Assembly: GCF_000241955.1 (NCBI RefSeq)
Contig: NC_016818.1
Location: 4,797,102 to 4,861,101, forward strand
Source: Rahnella aquatilis CIP 78.65 = ATCC 33071
Lineage (GTDB): Bacteria > Pseudomonadota > Gammaproteobacteria > Enterobacterales > Enterobacteriaceae
Length of the DNA stretch: 64,000 nt
Reading direction: 5' to 3'
A model generated the notes under the pieces. It was not told the DNA's origin. It did no database searches and saw only the letters and a list, made by a program, of their open reading frames with translations. Below are positions 9,756-24,210 of the stretch, piece by piece. Within the stretch, counting starts at the first letter, position 1. Every line of letters starts with the position of its first letter. The position numbers and the translations under genes were made by a program.

Positions 9756-10742
9756 TCAATACATTGGCATCAGCCGTAAAGGAGGTGCCTGTAATTTCTT
9801 CATTTGCTCAGTAAAAGCCGCTATCTGGCCACGCCAAAAATCTTCGTCCTGCATCCAGGGGAAGCTCTTAGGAAATGCAGGATCATCCCAGCGACGGGCA
9901 ACCCAGGCCAGATAATAAACCATGCGCATAGCACGCAGCGGTTCAATCAAAGACAGTTCACTGGTATCTAAATCAGCAAACTCTCCATAAGCTTCCAGCA
10001 AGATATCTAACTGGAGCCTTTGCTCATTTTGGTCGCCATGTAACAACATCCAGAGATCCTGGATTGCCGGACCATTACGGGCATCATCCATATCCACAAA
10101 CAGCGGTCCGTCTCGCCAGAGAATATTTCCCGGATGGCAATCCCCATGTAAGCGCAAAGGCTGCCAGTCGGTATGCCAGAACTCCTGTGTCGTCGTGATC
10201 AGTTTATCTGTCGCAGATAAAAAAGGCTCTCGCAGGCTTTTGGGGATCAGAGGACACTGCGCCAGGACATCACGCGCTCGGGAGAGGTATTCATCAAGGC
10301 CAATTGTCGGACGGGCAATGAAGAGACTCTCACTACCAACCTGATGAATACGCCCGAGGAAACGCCCCACCCATTCCAGTTGATCGAGATTATCTATTTC
10401 ATACTGACGGCCACCGACGCTCGGAAACACGGTGAACATATAACCCTGATAGTGATGAAGTGTATTTTCATTAATAGAAAGAGGGGCAACAGCAGGGATT
10501 TCAGCATCAGCCATATCACGAGAAAACCGATGCTCTTCGTGGATTTGTTCTTCACTCCAGCGCTCAGGCCGGTAGAACTTCACCACATAACGTTTTCTGT
10601 CTTCTCCCAGAAACTGGTAGACACGATTTTCATAGCTGTTTAAGGCAGTGAGACCGGACTCAGCAATCAGACTGACACTTTCTAACGCATCAAGGATGAG
10701 GTCCGGCGACAATGCCTGAAAATTAAAAGCTGAATTGTTCAT
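9756..10742 (-). CDS. srkA: Stress response kinase A
   Basis: Ser/Thr protein kinase of the choline/aminoglycoside kinase fold (formerly YihE), reported to protect cells from stress-induced death. It has 328 residues, exactly the E. coli length. Visible are the nucleotide-binding N-lobe (NSYENRVYQF, then VVKFYRPERW with the lysine), the catalytic loop LHGDCHPGNILW, and the metal-binding FVDMDDARNGP. A longer in-frame start would add 12 residues; I chose ATG 10742 because MNNSAFNFQ matches the family N-terminus. First gene of the srkA-dsbA unit. Confidence 0.97.
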   Translation of the reverse strand: MNNSAFNFQALSPDLILDALESVSLIAESGLTALNSYENRVYQFLGEDRKRYVVKFYRPERWSEEQIHEEHRFSRDMADAEIPAVAPLSINENTLHHYQGYMFTVFPSVGGRQYEIDNLDQLEWVGRFLGRIHQVGSESLFIARPTIGLDEYLSRARDVLAQCPLIPKSLREPFLSATDKLITTTQEFWHTDWQPLRLHGDCHPGNILWRDGPLFVDMDDARNGPAIQDLWMLLHGDQNEQRLQLDILLEAYGEFADLDTSELSLIEPLRAMRMVYYLAWVARRWDDPAFPKSFPWMQDEDFWRGQIAAFTEQMKKLQAPPLRLMPMY

Positions 10743-10834
10743 AACTTCATTCGGGTTAGCCGCGCAGAAAAGTGACAATGGGAAATAGTATCATCTATTT
10801 TTGGCGGTTCGCATGAAGTTCACATAAGTTTACA

Positions 10835-11104
10835 TCAATCTTTAATCACACCGCGAGCGCGTAAAATTGCAGTTTTGAAGTCATCTTCATAGTCTTTCTT
10901 CAGGCCAGGAATTTCCGTTGTGCTGTCAGTTCCACGCATTTTCAGATGATAAATCAACGTATCATCACTCAGTTCTCCCAAAGGTCCCTGATAGCCACAT
11001 TCTGTCGCCAGCTTCTGAATAAACTCCAACAGGTTAAGATCACAATCTTCTTTCCATGCAGGATGAAGCAGTTCAATCAACTCATTTACGCGATGTTCTT
11101 TCAT
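10835..11104 (-). CDS. yihD: DUF1040 family protein YihD
   Basis: Small conserved cytoplasmic protein of unknown function, 89 residues as in E. coli. It carries the family-typical segments [22 protein letters not shown] and the C-terminal [18 protein letters not shown] start would add five residues; ATG 11104 is preferred because agggaat lies at the right distance upstream. It stands alone, divergent from mobA. Confidence 0.95.
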   Translation of the reverse strand: MKEHRVNELIELLHPAWKEDCDLNLLEFIQKLATECGYQGPLGELSDDTLIYHLKMRGTDSTTEIPGLKKDYEDDFKTAILRARGVIKD

Positions 11105-11257
11105 GATATTCCCTTTCAACTTAGTTACAGACCCTAAAAATAACAGGGTTATTTCTTCAGGGAAAGGACAAGCTGAGCAGGTATCAGTTAAACCTGCCTG
11201 GCTGCAAGGTAAGGCGTTACAATGAAAGGTATATAGTCATTTTTACAGGTAAATATT

Positions 11258-11845
11258 ATGGGGCAGGATAACATTACCGGCGTTATTTTAGCGGGTGGTC
11301 GTTCGAGCAGGATGGGTGAAGATAAAGGGCTGATCGAAATTAATGGCAAGCCCTTATTTGAACATATTGCCGAAAGATTACGCCCGCAAGTCGGAGATAT
11401 TCTCATCAGCTGTAACCGGAATACTGAACGATATGGCCGAAATTTCCAGACAGTCCCTGATATTACTCAGGATTTCTCCGGCCCCCTTGCGGGTATGCTT
11501 GCCGCATTGTCTGTCAGTAGAACCAAATGGGTACTGTTCGTTCCCTGTGATGTTCCAGCCTTCCCGACAAATCTCGCCGAAGCTTTTTTAGAAAATACGG
11601 CCGGACAACAGGCAGTTTATGCCTGTGACGCTGAACGCGAGCATCCGACGCTTTGTCTTCTCAACCGTAATCTGATCCCGGCGCTGAAAACCTATCTCGG
11701 TAAGGGAGACCGAAAGTTAATGATTTTCTTACATAAAATCGGTGCAAAATCAGTACTATTCAACGAATCCACAGCCTTTTCTAATCTCAACTCACCAGAA
11801 GATGTTGCACTTTGGAAAACCAACAACCAAGACCTATCAAGATGA
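11258..11845 (+). CDS. mobA: Molybdenum cofactor guanylyltransferase
   Basis: Transfers GMP from GTP to Mo-molybdopterin to form the bis-MGD cofactor of DMSO reductase-family enzymes. It has 195 residues, matching E. coli MobA. The N-terminal nucleotide-binding motif is LAGGRSSRMGEDKG, followed by GPLAGMLAAL and the metal-binding PCDVP. It overlaps mobB by four bases (ATGA), implying translational coupling. The sequence is slightly more AT-rich than its neighbours towards the 3' end. Confidence 0.97.
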   Translation: MGQDNITGVILAGGRSSRMGEDKGLIEINGKPLFEHIAERLRPQVGDILISCNRNTERYGRNFQTVPDITQDFSGPLAGMLAALSVSRTKWVLFVPCDVPAFPTNLAEAFLENTAGQQAVYACDAEREHPTLCLLNRNLIPALKTYLGKGDRKLMIFLHKIGAKSVLFNESTAFSNLNSPEDVALWKTNNQDLSR

Positions 11846-12372
11846 TAAAAAAACAAGTTCCATTGCTTGGAATAGTCGCTTACAGCGGGACAGGGAAAAC
11901 CACATTGCTAAAGCAGCTTATCCCCTATCTGCGTCAACGTGGCATTCGAACCGGTCTGATAAAGCATACCCATCATGATGTGGACGTAGATACGCCCGGG
12001 AAAGACAGCTTTGAGCTACGCAAAGCGGGTGCAAACCAGACTATGGTTGCCAGCAGCAGTCGATGGGCATTAATGACAGAAACTCCTGAGCAGGATCATC
12101 TAGACCTTGATTACCTTACAACGCGTTTTGACCACAATAAATTGGATATGATCCTCGTTGAAGGATTTAAACATGAAAATATCGATAAAATTATGCTGCA
12201 CAGGGAAGGAACAGAGAGAGCATTAGAGCAGTTAATTGACATGCATGTTGTTGCGTTGGCCAGCGATTGTCTATCAGATACTATTTCATCGACAATTAGC
12301 GTCTTGAATATAAATGACATAGAAGAAGTTGGTAAATTTGTTATCACGTGGCTGAAAAATAAGCAAAAATAA
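11842..12372 (+). CDS. mobB: Molybdopterin-guanine dinucleotide biosynthesis adaptor MobB
   Basis: GTP-binding P-loop protein that assists MobA; non-essential in E. coli. It has 176 residues (175 in E. coli). The P-loop is AYSGTGKTTLL, followed by the conserved GLIKHTHHDVDVDTPGKDS and LVEGFKHE. An earlier in-frame TTG exists, but the ATG overlapping the mobA stop (ATGA) is the natural start. The gene ends about 40 bases before the rRNA operon terminator, tail to tail with the rRNA genes. Confidence 0.96.
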   Translation: MIKKQVPLLGIVAYSGTGKTTLLKQLIPYLRQRGIRTGLIKHTHHDVDVDTPGKDSFELRKAGANQTMVASSSRWALMTETPEQDHLDLDYLTTRFDHNKLDMILVEGFKHENIDKIMLHREGTERALEQLIDMHVVALASDCLSDTISSTISVLNINDIEEVGKFVITWLKNKQK

Positions 12373-12410
12373 TAGGCTTAGATTTTCTGTTTACTCAAAC
12401 TCCCGACAGC

Positions 12411-12440
12411 AAAAAGCCCCGCACTTGCGTGCGGGGCTTT
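12411..12440 (-). terminator. rRNA operon terminator
   Basis: A 12-bp perfect stem (gtgcggggcttt with aaagccccgcac; loop ttgc or its complement) gives GC-rich arms followed on the minus strand by T5, just beyond the 5S gene. It can also stop convergent mobB transcription. Confidence 0.9.
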
Positions 12441-12451
12441 CCACTTATTTG

Positions 12452-12571
12452 ATGCCTGGCAGTTCCCTACTCTCGCATGGGGAGACCCCACACTACCATC
12501 GGCGCTACGGCGTTTCACTTCTGAGTTCGGCATGGGGTCAGGTGGGACCACCGCGCTACTGCCGCCAGGCA
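12452..12571 (-). rRNA. rrf: 5S ribosomal RNA
   Basis: 120 bases. The minus strand runs from TGCCTGGCGGCAGTAGCGCG to ACTGCCAGGCAT, with complementary ends and the internal CCGAACTCAGAAGTGAAAC loop typical of enterobacterial 5S. It is the last gene of the operon. Confidence 0.98.
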
Positions 12572-12706
12572 AATTCTGTTTCATTCATACCGCGTCGTGT
12601 CATAATTTCTCATCACACGCCGCCATACGAACCAATACCGGAACATTTCGCTGAAAATCTACTCTCTCGAGTCTGTCTCTCAAATCAAAAACACCTTCGG
12701 TGTTGT

Positions 12707-15615
<2,909 letters not shown>

Positions 15616-15749
15616 TCACAACCCGAAGGTGTTTCCACCGTCGCATTGCGATTATTTGAGAGACTCTGTTACAGACTAATCCACCACTCAGTACTGCTAC
15701 GGAGAGTGATGTTCAGCTGTAAACTTTCAATTTTCAGCTTGTTCCGGAT

Positions 15750-15761
15750 TGTTAAAGAGCA
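15750..15761 (-). promoter_or_regulatory. boxA antitermination site in the 16S-23S spacer
   Basis: The minus strand reads TGCTCTTTAACA, identical to the boxA in the leader. boxA recruits NusB/NusE for ribosomal antitermination. Confidence 0.8.
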
Positions 15762-15850
15762 ATATCTTAAACACGACTCGTTAAAGTCATCTTTAAGTTA
15801 TTTTCTGTTCATAAAGAACAGGTGATAATGTCTTTCACACATTATCGGAT

Positions 15851-15926
15851 TGGCGTCCCCAAGGGGATTCGAACCCCTGTTACAGCCGTGAAAGGGCAGT
15901 GTCCTAGGCCTCTAGACGATGGGGAC
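15851..15926 (-). tRNA. gltT: tRNA-Glu (anticodon UUC)
   Basis: 76 bases in the 16S-23S spacer. The acceptor stem is GTCCCCA with TGGGGAC, CCA is encoded, the T-loop is GGTTCGAATCC, and the anticodon loop is CTTTCAC with UUC at 15892-15890. It is nearly identical to E. coli spacer tRNA-Glu. It is the only tRNA in the operon, so this is a Glu-type rather than an Ile/Ala-type rrn operon. Confidence 0.98.
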
Positions 15927-16069
15927 ACGAAAAATCCGTACCAGACCACATACATGGTTTGGCACTTTTCGTATCAGCGTAAGGTTGCCCTCACCGCATC
16001 AACAGGTGCTCTTGCTCATTAATTTCATCAGACAATCTGTGTGGACACTGCACAATGCGTATCTTGAGG

Positions 16070-17612
<1,543 letters not shown>

Positions 17613-17773
17613 AAAGTTCGATTTGCTTCAACAAGTGAAGCGGTGCTCAGAGATTACTTCGTAATAATTCAACTAAATGAATTACTGCTTGGTCACTCTA
17701 AGACTTGATATTTTTTTGCCACCGAGATGGCTGATATCGTCTTGTGAGTGCCCACACAGATTGTCTGATAAAT

Positions 17774-17785
17774 TGTTAAAGAGCA
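17774..17785 (-). promoter_or_regulatory. boxA antitermination site in the rRNA leader
   Basis: The minus strand reads TGCTCTTTAACA, the enterobacterial rrn boxA, about 160 bases before the 16S gene. Confidence 0.85.
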
Positions 17786-17826
17786 TGCCGCGGTTCGCAA
17801 GGAATCTTATGCGGCGCGGGAGGCGT

Positions 17827-17854
17827 ATATTACGTTTTCCCGCTGAAGAGTCAA
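17827..17854 (-). promoter_or_regulatory. rRNA promoter P2
   Basis: -35 TTGACT (17849-17854) and -10 TAATAT (17827-17832), 16-bp spacer, followed by a GC-rich discriminator (ACGCCTCCCGCGCC) as expected for stringently controlled rRNA promoters. Confidence 0.85.
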
Positions 17855-17936
17855 GAGATTATTCATTCGAACATTCTTCTTTTTCTCTTCCCGTCCGGGC
17901 GACGTATCAGTCGTTGTTCCCGGTCAGTGGAGGCGC

Positions 17937-17964
17937 ATTATAGGGAGTTCTCAGAAGGCCGCAA
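17937..17964 (-). promoter_or_regulatory. rRNA promoter P1
   Basis: -35 TTGCGG (17959-17964), 16-bp spacer, -10 TATAAT (17937-17942), then the discriminator GCGCCTCCA, which matches E. coli rrn P1 promoters. The AT-rich run upstream (17965-18060) would hold the UP element and Fis sites. Confidence 0.88.
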
Positions 17965-18125
17965 CCCTTAAATTCACTTTTTTCGCCAACCGTTCATTAT
18001 TCCGTCAATTTCGCCCAAAATGGATAAATACCGATCGTTTTTCGTTAAAAACATACCAGTTCCAAGCCAGAGGCTAGAGTAAACTCTCCTTTATAATAAG
18101 AGAAAGACATTCAGGAATACCTTAC
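17965..18125. promoter_or_regulatory. Shared upstream region of rrn P1 and yieP
   Basis: About 160 bp separate rrn P1 from the divergent yieP gene. The sequence is AT-rich with A/T tracts, consistent with UP-element and Fis binding for P1. aggaat about 9 bases before 18126 serves as the yieP ribosome binding site. No ORF is supported. Confidence 0.5.
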
Positions 18126-18815
18126 ATGCTACTAAATGCGCATCAACAGGCGGCTCAGCGTAACCTTTCTTACCTGCTGGCGGAGAAAATTGCACAGCGC
18201 ATTTTGTCTGGCGAGTATCCGGAAGGGTCTATTCTTCCTGGCGAGAATGAGTTAGGAGAGATTTTTGGTGTCAGCCGGACGGCCGTGCGTGAAGCAGTAA
18301 AAACGCTGGCGGCCAAGGGAATGCTTTTACCCCGTCCGCGTATTGGTACCCGGGTGATGCCGCAATCGAACTGGAACTTTCTCGATCAGGAATTGCTAAA
18401 CTGGTGGATGACCCGTGAAAACTTCGATCAGGTGATGGCACATTTCATTGTTTTGCGCAGAGCGCTCGAACCTCAGGCCTGCGCCTTAGCGGCACTCTCT
18501 GCCAGTAAAGAGCAAAAACATCAGCTCTCTCTTTATATGTATGAAATGCGCCGGTTGCATGACAGCTTTGATCGGGAACGCTGGATAACGGTAGATACAC
18601 AGTTTCACCAGCTAATCTATGAAGCGGGGAAAAATCCTTTCCTGACTTCTTTCTCGAATTTATTCAGTTCAGTGTATCAGAGTTATTTTCGGGCAATTAC
18701 AGGCAATGAAGTCATCAAGCTGGAACATCACCAACGGCTGACGGATGCCATTCTGGCCAGCAATGCTTCTGCAGCTTTGCTGGAATGTCAGAGTCTGTTA
18801 ATTGCCGATGAATGA
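18126..18815 (+). CDS. yieP: FadR/GntR-family transcriptional regulator YieP
   Basis: DNA-binding regulator, 229 residues (230 in E. coli YieP). It has an N-terminal winged helix-turn-helix (about 15-80: [20 protein letters not shown], then [20 protein letters not shown]) and a C-terminal FCD all-helical effector domain ([30 protein letters not shown]). In E. coli it also lies next to an rRNA operon (rrnC), but hsrA separates it from rbsR; here it overlaps rbsR tail to tail by 18 bases. In E. coli YieP has been linked to control of volatile fatty-acid tolerance and related genes; its role here is inferred. Confidence 0.93.
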   Translation: MLLNAHQQAAQRNLSYLLAEKIAQRILSGEYPEGSILPGENELGEIFGVSRTAVREAVKTLAAKGMLLPRPRIGTRVMPQSNWNFLDQELLNWWMTRENFDQVMAHFIVLRRALEPQACALAALSASKEQKHQLSLYMYEMRRLHDSFDRERWITVDTQFHQLIYEAGKNPFLTSFSNLFSSVYQSYFRAITGNEVIKLEHHQRLTDAILASNASAALLECQSLLIADE

Positions 18816-19808
18816 ACCCACAGACTGACGCACTACCAGTTCCGGCGTTAATACTAAGACCTGCGGTTCTGAATCCGGCTCCTGCAACCGATGCAGTAAT
18901 GCATCAACGGCCAATTCTCCCAGTGAGTCTTTAGGTTGATGAATAGTTGTCAGCGGCGGCATCATATATTGTGCCAGCTCTATGTCATCGTAACCTATCA
19001 CGGCAACATCCTCTGGGACGCGCAACCCACACTGATAAAGCGTCTGATATACGCCAACGGCCATCGCGTCGTTGCCGGCAAAAACGGCATGAGGCGGTTC
19101 GGGCAGCGCCAGCAACTTTTGCATTGCGGCTAATCCGCCTTCAAATTCAAAATCAGCACTCACTTCATAACCGGGAAAAATCGTTAAACCGTTTTTTTCC
19201 ATGGCCTGACGATATCCACTCAGCCGTTCCTGTGCAGTCGTTTTATCCAACGGGCCGGTAATGCAGGCGATGCGATGATAACCGCGGCGGATTAAAAATT
19301 CCGTCGCCATTTCGCCGCCCAACAGCGCGTTATCCTGAATAATATCTATCGCGCCATCAAAAGGTGACCAGTCCATCATCACAATGGGTAGTGAAGGATA
19401 ACGGCTAATAGCGTCTTTCGATGGCCGGTGGTTTTCCGTACACATGATCAGCAGCCCGTCGACCCGCTTTTGCAACAATGTTTCCAGGCTGCGGTTCATA
19501 CGTTCAGCATCATTATCGGTATTACATAAAATAAGGCTGTAGCCGCGTTCATAACAACTACGCTCAACGCCACGCACGACTTCAGAATAGAAAGGGTTAC
19601 TGCTGGCGGTCAGCAACATGCCGAGGGTGCGTGTCTGGTTCAGCTTAAGACTGCGGGCCAGGGCGGAAGGCGCATAGTTGAGTTGTTCAACAGCAGCATT
19701 CACTTTGTTAGCGATAGATTCACTGACAAAACGATTCTTGTTGATCACATGGGAAACAGTTGAGGTTGAAACGCCCGCGAGACGGGCGACATCTTTCATG
19801 GTGGCCAA
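18798..19808 (-). CDS. rbsR: Ribose operon repressor RbsR
   Basis: LacI-family repressor that releases the rbs operators on binding ribose. It has 336 residues (330 in E. coli). The N-terminal HTH is [20 protein letters not shown], with the hinge helix [11 protein letters not shown], followed by a periplasmic-binding-like sugar domain. The start is TTG, adjacent to the rbsK stop (TGATTG), with AGGAGG six bases upstream; the ATG three codons later lacks good spacing. The 3' end runs 18 bases into yieP on the other strand. It is the last gene of rbsDACBKR. Confidence 0.97.
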   Translation of the reverse strand: MATMKDVARLAGVSTSTVSHVINKNRFVSESIANKVNAAVEQLNYAPSALARSLKLNQTRTLGMLLTASSNPFYSEVVRGVERSCYERGYSLILCNTDNDAERMNRSLETLLQKRVDGLLIMCTENHRPSKDAISRYPSLPIVMMDWSPFDGAIDIIQDNALLGGEMATEFLIRRGYHRIACITGPLDKTTAQERLSGYRQAMEKNGLTIFPGYEVSADFEFEGGLAAMQKLLALPEPPHAVFAGNDAMAVGVYQTLYQCGLRVPEDVAVIGYDDIELAQYMMPPLTTIHQPKDSLGELAVDALLHRLQEPDSEPQVLVLTPELVVRQSVGSFIGN

Positions 19809-20738
19809 TCAGGCCTCCTGTTGTGCGAGGAAATCGTCTATTTCTTTGCGCCACGGGACAGAAGGTTGCGCACCAGGGCGCGTCACGGCAATCGCCGCCG
19901 CCGCATGCGCGAATCGTATCGCACAGTCCATCATTTTACCTTCAAGCAACGCGGTGACTAATGCACCGTTAAAGGTATCACCTGCGGCTATCGTATCGAC
20001 GGCTTTAACGCAGAACCCCGCAACCAACTTTCCTTCGCCGTTCTGGCTCAGCCAGACACCTTTACTGCCCAATGTAATGATGACGGTTGCGATGCCTTTG
20101 TCATGCAAAACTTTCGCGGCGCGATCGGCATCTTCATTATTATCGACTTTAATCCCCGTCAGCTTTTCGGCTTCTGTTTCATTCGGGGTGATCATATCCA
20201 CCCGCGCAAGCAGTTCATCGGGCAATTCACACGCCGGAGCCGGATTGAGGATAACCTGCGTGTCGTTGTCTTTGGCGATTTTCGCCGCCGCAATCACCGT
20301 CTCAAGCGGCGATTCCAGCTGCATTAATAAAGCAGACGCGCTGATGATCTGCTGTTTATAGCGATCAAGGTATTCCGGCGTCACAGCTTTATTCGCCCCC
20401 GCATCGATACCGATAACGTTCTCACCTTCCGCATTCACGAAAATCAGTGCAACGCCGGTGGTTGAGTCTTTGATGGCCTCGATGGGTTGCGTATCAATAC
20501 GGTCACTGGCCAGCTGTTTACGAACGCGCTCGCCAATATCGTCATCTCCCACACAGGCAATAAAAGAAATATCAGCACCACTGCGACCGGCTGCAACGGC
20601 CTGATTCGCCCCTTTGCCGCCAAAGGCTACAGTGTATTGCTTTCCAATAACCGTTTCGCCCGGTTGCGGGAAGTGGTTGATATTCAAAATGTGGTCAGCG
20701 TTGATACTGCCGAGTACCACCAGTTTGCCGGTTTTCAT
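19809..20738 (-). CDS. rbsK: Ribokinase
   Basis: PfkB-family kinase that phosphorylates D-ribose to ribose-5-phosphate for the pentose phosphate pathway. It has 309 residues, the usual length. Signature 1 is GGKGANQAVAAGRSG near residues 40-55, the substrate loop GSINADH is near the N-terminus, and signature 2 DTIAAGDTFNGAL contains the catalytic aspartate. It is separated from rbsB by a stable hairpin that should let rbsB be made in excess. Confidence 0.98.
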   Translation of the reverse strand: MKTGKLVVLGSINADHILNINHFPQPGETVIGKQYTVAFGGKGANQAVAAGRSGADISFIACVGDDDIGERVRKQLASDRIDTQPIEAIKDSTTGVALIFVNAEGENVIGIDAGANKAVTPEYLDRYKQQIISASALLMQLESPLETVIAAAKIAKDNDTQVILNPAPACELPDELLARVDMITPNETEAEKLTGIKVDNNEDADRAAKVLHDKGIATVIITLGSKGVWLSQNGEGKLVAGFCVKAVDTIAAGDTFNGALVTALLEGKMMDCAIRFAHAAAAIAVTRPGAQPSVPWRKEIDDFLAQQEA

Positions 20739-20760
20739 GTGGAGATCCCTGAGTCAGATA

Positions 20761-20780
20761 GCGCCTCCCTCAGGAGGCGC
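20761..20780 (-). repeat. Intercistronic hairpin between rbsB and rbsK
   Basis: A perfect 8-bp GC-rich palindrome (gcgcctcc, ctca, ggaggcgc) with no T-run. Such a structure after a binding-protein gene typically protects the upstream mRNA from 3' exonucleases or attenuates downstream expression. The function is inferred. Confidence 0.6.
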
Positions 20781-20805
20781 AGTTACAGCATAGATAAAAA
20801 GAGTA

Positions 20806-21696
20806 TTACGGCTGAGCAACCAGTTTCAAATCAACAGGAATAACAGCTGGCACTTTCTCGCCTTTCAGCACTTTATCCGCAGTCTGAATGCCGATCACAC
20901 CGATTTGTTCAGGACGCTGTGCCACAGTCGCACCCATTTTGCCGCTGTTAACCGCTTTGATACCGTCTTCGGTGCCGTCAAAGCCAACGACCAGCACATC
21001 CGTTTTACCGGCAGTCTGCAGGGCGCGCAAAGCACCGAGCGCCATTTCGTCATTCTGAGCGAACACAGCCTGTACATCCTGATGTGCGGTCAGAAGATTC
21101 TGCATAACGTTCAGGCCCTTGGTGCGGTCGAAGTCAGCAGGCTGGCTGGCGAGGATCTGGAAATGGTGTTTTTCAGCGGCCTGAGCGAAACCTTTACCGC
21201 GTTCACGGGCAACAGACGTCCCGGCGATACCTTCGAGTTCAATGACTTTAGCGTTTTCGCCCAGTTTCTTGGCGATGTAATCACCGGCCATTTTACCGCC
21301 GAAGGCGTTATCGGACGCGACATGGCTGGCGACAACGCCTTTAGTTGCCTGACGGTCAAGGGTGATCACCGGGATTTTCGCCTGATTTGCCATCGCCACG
21401 GCATTACCTACCGCATCAGAATCCGTCGGGTTGATCAGCATCAGCTTGGTGCCACGAACCGTCAGGTCCTGTACGTTTGCCAGCTCTTTCGCCGGGTTGT
21501 TCTGAGAATCAAGAACCACCAGGTTATAACCCAGTTTGTCCGCTTCTTTTTGCGCGCCGTCTTTCATGGAGACGAAGAACGGATTGTTCAGCGTGGAAAC
21601 GACCAGCGCAATGGTGTCTTTCGCCAGAACGTTAGCACTGAAAGAAGCGGTGATCGCTGCGGCGGAAACCCAGACAGCCAGTTTTTTCATATTCAT
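20806..21696 (-). CDS. rbsB: Ribose ABC transporter periplasmic binding protein
   Basis: Periplasmic ribose receptor of the RbsABC importer, also a chemotaxis ligand carrier in E. coli. It has 296 residues, as in E. coli. The signal peptide is [20 protein letters not shown], with predicted cleavage after ANVLA, before [16 protein letters not shown]. The binding fold contains [12 protein letters not shown] and the DRQATKG and [12 protein letters not shown] segments. An ATG two codons earlier is possible, but AGGA is nine bases from the chosen ATG and only three from the other. Confidence 0.97.
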   Translation of the reverse strand: MNMKKLAVWVSAAAITASFSANVLAKDTIALVVSTLNNPFFVSMKDGAQKEADKLGYNLVVLDSQNNPAKELANVQDLTVRGTKLMLINPTDSDAVGNAVAMANQAKIPVITLDRQATKGVVASHVASDNAFGGKMAGDYIAKKLGENAKVIELEGIAGTSVARERGKGFAQAAEKHHFQILASQPADFDRTKGLNVMQNLLTAHQDVQAVFAQNDEMALGALRALQTAGKTDVLVVGFDGTEDGIKAVNSGKMGATVAQRPEQIGVIGIQTADKVLKGEKVPAVIPVDLKLVAQP

Positions 21697-21719
21697 GGTC
21701 ATAAGTCCTGTAGGAGAGT

Positions 21720-22691
21720 TTATTTGTTGCTTTTGTTATCCACCAGAACCGCCAGCAGAATGACAACTGCTTTTACGATCATCTGGTAGTAGGAAGAAAC
21801 ACCTAATAAGTTCAAACCGTTATTCAGGAAGCCAAGGATCAATGCACCGATCAGCGTTCCAACAATGCGTCCTTTACCCCCGGACAGGCTGGTTCCCCCT
21901 AATACCACTGCGGCAATAGCATCCAGCTCATAACCTGTACCTGCGTTAGGCTGCGCAGAAGATAAGCGCGCCACTTCGATGATACTGGCCAGAGCGGCTA
22001 ACAAACCACACAGGGAGTAGACGATAATTTTGACTTTATCGACGCTGATACCTGACAGACGCGTAGCGGATTCGTTACCACCCAGCGCGTAGATATAGCG
22101 CCCCAGCCGGGTGTGATGCAGCATGTACCACGCCGCAATAAACACCACAGCCATCAGCCAGACTGGCGTCGGGATACCCAGCGGGCGACCGATACCAAAC
22201 CAGCCAAATACATCAGCGACATCATTAAAACCGGTACTGATCGGACTGCCGTTGGTGTACACCATCGTGATGCCACGCAGCAACAACATCATGACCAGCG
22301 TAGCGATGAACGCCTGAACTTTACCTTTGGCCACAATCATTCCTGTGACGCCACCGACAGCAGCACCCAGCGCCAGTGCGGCACCCACGGCGACAAATGC
22401 GTTCACTTCCAGGCCGACAATCGAGGCAGCGACGGCACCGGTCAGCGCCAGCAAAGAGCCGACGGACAAATCGATACCGGACGTCAGGATCACCAGCGTC
22501 ATCCCGACCGCCATAATGGCGTTGACGGACGTCTGCTGAAGGATGTTAAACAGGTTATTGACCGTAAAGAAATTCGGGCTCATGGAAGAGACCACGGCAA
22601 TCAACACCAGCAGCGCAATCAGAGACTTTTGCTCCAGCAACCACTCTTTACTGATCCAGCGCTTTTTAGCTGGCAATGTCTGAGAACTCAT
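21720..22691 (-). CDS. rbsC: Ribose ABC transporter permease
   Basis: Inner-membrane permease of the ribose importer (BPD_transp_2 family), 323 residues with about 8-10 hydrophobic segments beginning at [16 protein letters not shown]. It carries the EAA-like region, and the [19 protein letters not shown] segment is typical of sugar permeases. It starts 6 bases downstream of rbsA and works with two copies of the ATPase RbsA. Confidence 0.97.
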   Translation of the reverse strand: MSSQTLPAKKRWISKEWLLEQKSLIALLVLIAVVSSMSPNFFTVNNLFNILQQTSVNAIMAVGMTLVILTSGIDLSVGSLLALTGAVAASIVGLEVNAFVAVGAALALGAAVGGVTGMIVAKGKVQAFIATLVMMLLLRGITMVYTNGSPISTGFNDVADVFGWFGIGRPLGIPTPVWLMAVVFIAAWYMLHHTRLGRYIYALGGNESATRLSGISVDKVKIIVYSLCGLLAALASIIEVARLSSAQPNAGTGYELDAIAAVVLGGTSLSGGKGRIVGTLIGALILGFLNNGLNLLGVSSYYQMIVKAVVILLAVLVDNKSNK

Positions 22692-22697
22692 ATCTGA

Positions 22698-24203
22698 TTA
22701 CTCCTGCGTCACGCCATATTGCTTGCCGACAGCGGCTGCCATCAACACTTCTTGCGTAGCCTGTTCTATCGGGAATTCACCGCTTAAATGACCTTCATGC
22801 ATCACCAAAACCCGGTCACTCATACCGATCACTTCCGGCATTTCTGAGGAAACCAAAATGATGCTCAGCCCTTCGCGCTTGAACTGGTTTATAAGCTGGT
22901 AAATCTCTTTTTTGGCACCGACGTCAACGCCGCGCGTCGGTTCGTCGAGGATCAGGACTTTCGGCCGTGTCATTAAACCGCGGGCAATCGCCACTTTTTG
23001 CTGATTACCGCCGGATAGCAGACCGATGGTCTGCATCATCGACGGCGTTTTGATATTGAAGAGGCGGATGAAATCACCGACAGCCTGCTGTTCTTCGGCA
23101 TGTTTAAGGCGCCCGCCGCGGTGGCTGAAATAGCGCAAGGCGGTCAGCGACATGTTTTCTTTCACGGACATGCCGAGCACTAAACCGTCGCGCTTACGGT
23201 CTTCAGAGATGTAAACAATGCCGTTTGCCAGTCCGTCTTGCGGAGAGTGAGTTACGACTTCGCGGCCATCAAGCGCCACATAACCACTTTTACGCGGTAA
23301 GGCACCGTAGAGAATTTTCATCAGTTCGGTACGGCCCGCACCCATCAAACCGGAAATGCCCAGAATTTCGCCGCTGTGCAAATCAAAGCTGACGTTATCT
23401 ACGCCGGGTCCGCTGACATCGCGCACCTGCAAACGCAGCGCACCACGTTCATGATAAATACGCGGATATTGTTCTTCCAGACGGCGACCCACCATCATTT
23501 CAATCAGCGTGTCTTCTTCAAGCGAACTGACCGGACGCTCTGCGATGAACTGCCCGTCACGAAATACCGTCACGTCGTCGCAGATTTCGAAGATTTCTTT
23601 CATGCGGTGAGATATGTAAACCACACCACAGCCAGCGGCTTTCAGTTCACGGATCACGCTAAATAAAGAGGCGGTTTCGGTATCGGTCAGGGCATCCGTC
23701 GGCTCATCCATAATAATGACTTTGGATTCAAAGCTGAGCACTTTGGCAATCTCGACCATCTGTTGGTCGCCGATGGATAAGTCACCCACCAGCCGATCGC
23801 TTTTGTAACGCAGATTCAGGCGCGCCAGCAGTTTATCGGCTTCGGCATACATCTTTTTCCAGTTGATGCGGCCAAAACCGTTCACAAACTCACGGCCAAG
23901 GAAGATGTTTTCAGCAATGGTCAGTTGGGGGATCAGATTTAATTCCTGATGGATAATACCGATCCCAGCTTCCTGCGACGCTTTCGGACCGTTGAACGTC
24001 GCTTCCTTACCCAGAAAATGTACTGAGCCGGCATCTTTTTGGTAGATGCCGGTCAGCACTTTCATCATGGTGGACTTGCCCGCGCCGTTTTCTCCCACTA
24101 ACGCCATCACACGTCCCGGATAGACGCTAAGCGCCGCGCCGGAAAGTGCTTTTACGCCGGGAAAGGCTTTATCAATGCCTGTCAGTTGCAGCAAAGGTTG
24201 CAT
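22698..24203 (-). CDS. rbsA: Ribose ABC transporter ATP-binding protein
   Basis: ATPase energising ribose uptake, 501 residues as in E. coli, with two tandem ABC domains. The N-terminal domain has Walker [10 protein letters not shown] and a Walker B in [13 protein letters not shown]. The second domain has a degenerate Walker A (GLMGAGRTE), the signature LSGGNQQKV and Walker [14 protein letters not shown]. This asymmetry is normal for RbsA. It starts 7 bases after rbsD. Confidence 0.97.
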   Translation of the reverse strand: MQPLLQLTGIDKAFPGVKALSGAALSVYPGRVMALVGENGAGKSTMMKVLTGIYQKDAGSVHFLGKEATFNGPKASQEAGIGIIHQELNLIPQLTIAENIFLGREFVNGFGRINWKKMYAEADKLLARLNLRYKSDRLVGDLSIGDQQMVEIAKVLSFESKVIIMDEPTDALTDTETASLFSVIRELKAAGCGVVYISHRMKEIFEICDDVTVFRDGQFIAERPVSSLEEDTLIEMMVGRRLEEQYPRIYHERGALRLQVRDVSGPGVDNVSFDLHSGEILGISGLMGAGRTELMKILYGALPRKSGYVALDGREVVTHSPQDGLANGIVYISEDRKRDGLVLGMSVKENMSLTALRYFSHRGGRLKHAEEQQAVGDFIRLFNIKTPSMMQTIGLLSGGNQQKVAIARGLMTRPKVLILDEPTRGVDVGAKKEIYQLINQFKREGLSIILVSSEMPEVIGMSDRVLVMHEGHLSGEFPIEQATQEVLMAAAVGKQYGVTQE

Positions 24204-24210
24204 AAAAGCC

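Noticed and set aside
15616..15850. Second spacer tRNA (Ile or Ala) in the rRNA operon
   Set aside because: Only tRNA-Glu is recognisable; the remaining spacer contains boxA and processing-stem sequence but no cloverleaf.
20905..21789. A 294-codon ORF opposite rbsB and the rbsC end
   Set aside because: Spans the boundary of two well-supported genes on the other strand; composition is that of a reversed coding strand.
22113..22697. A 194-codon ORF opposite rbsC
   Set aside because: Antisense shadow; a low-complexity His/Gln/Arg-rich product with no homologue I recognise.
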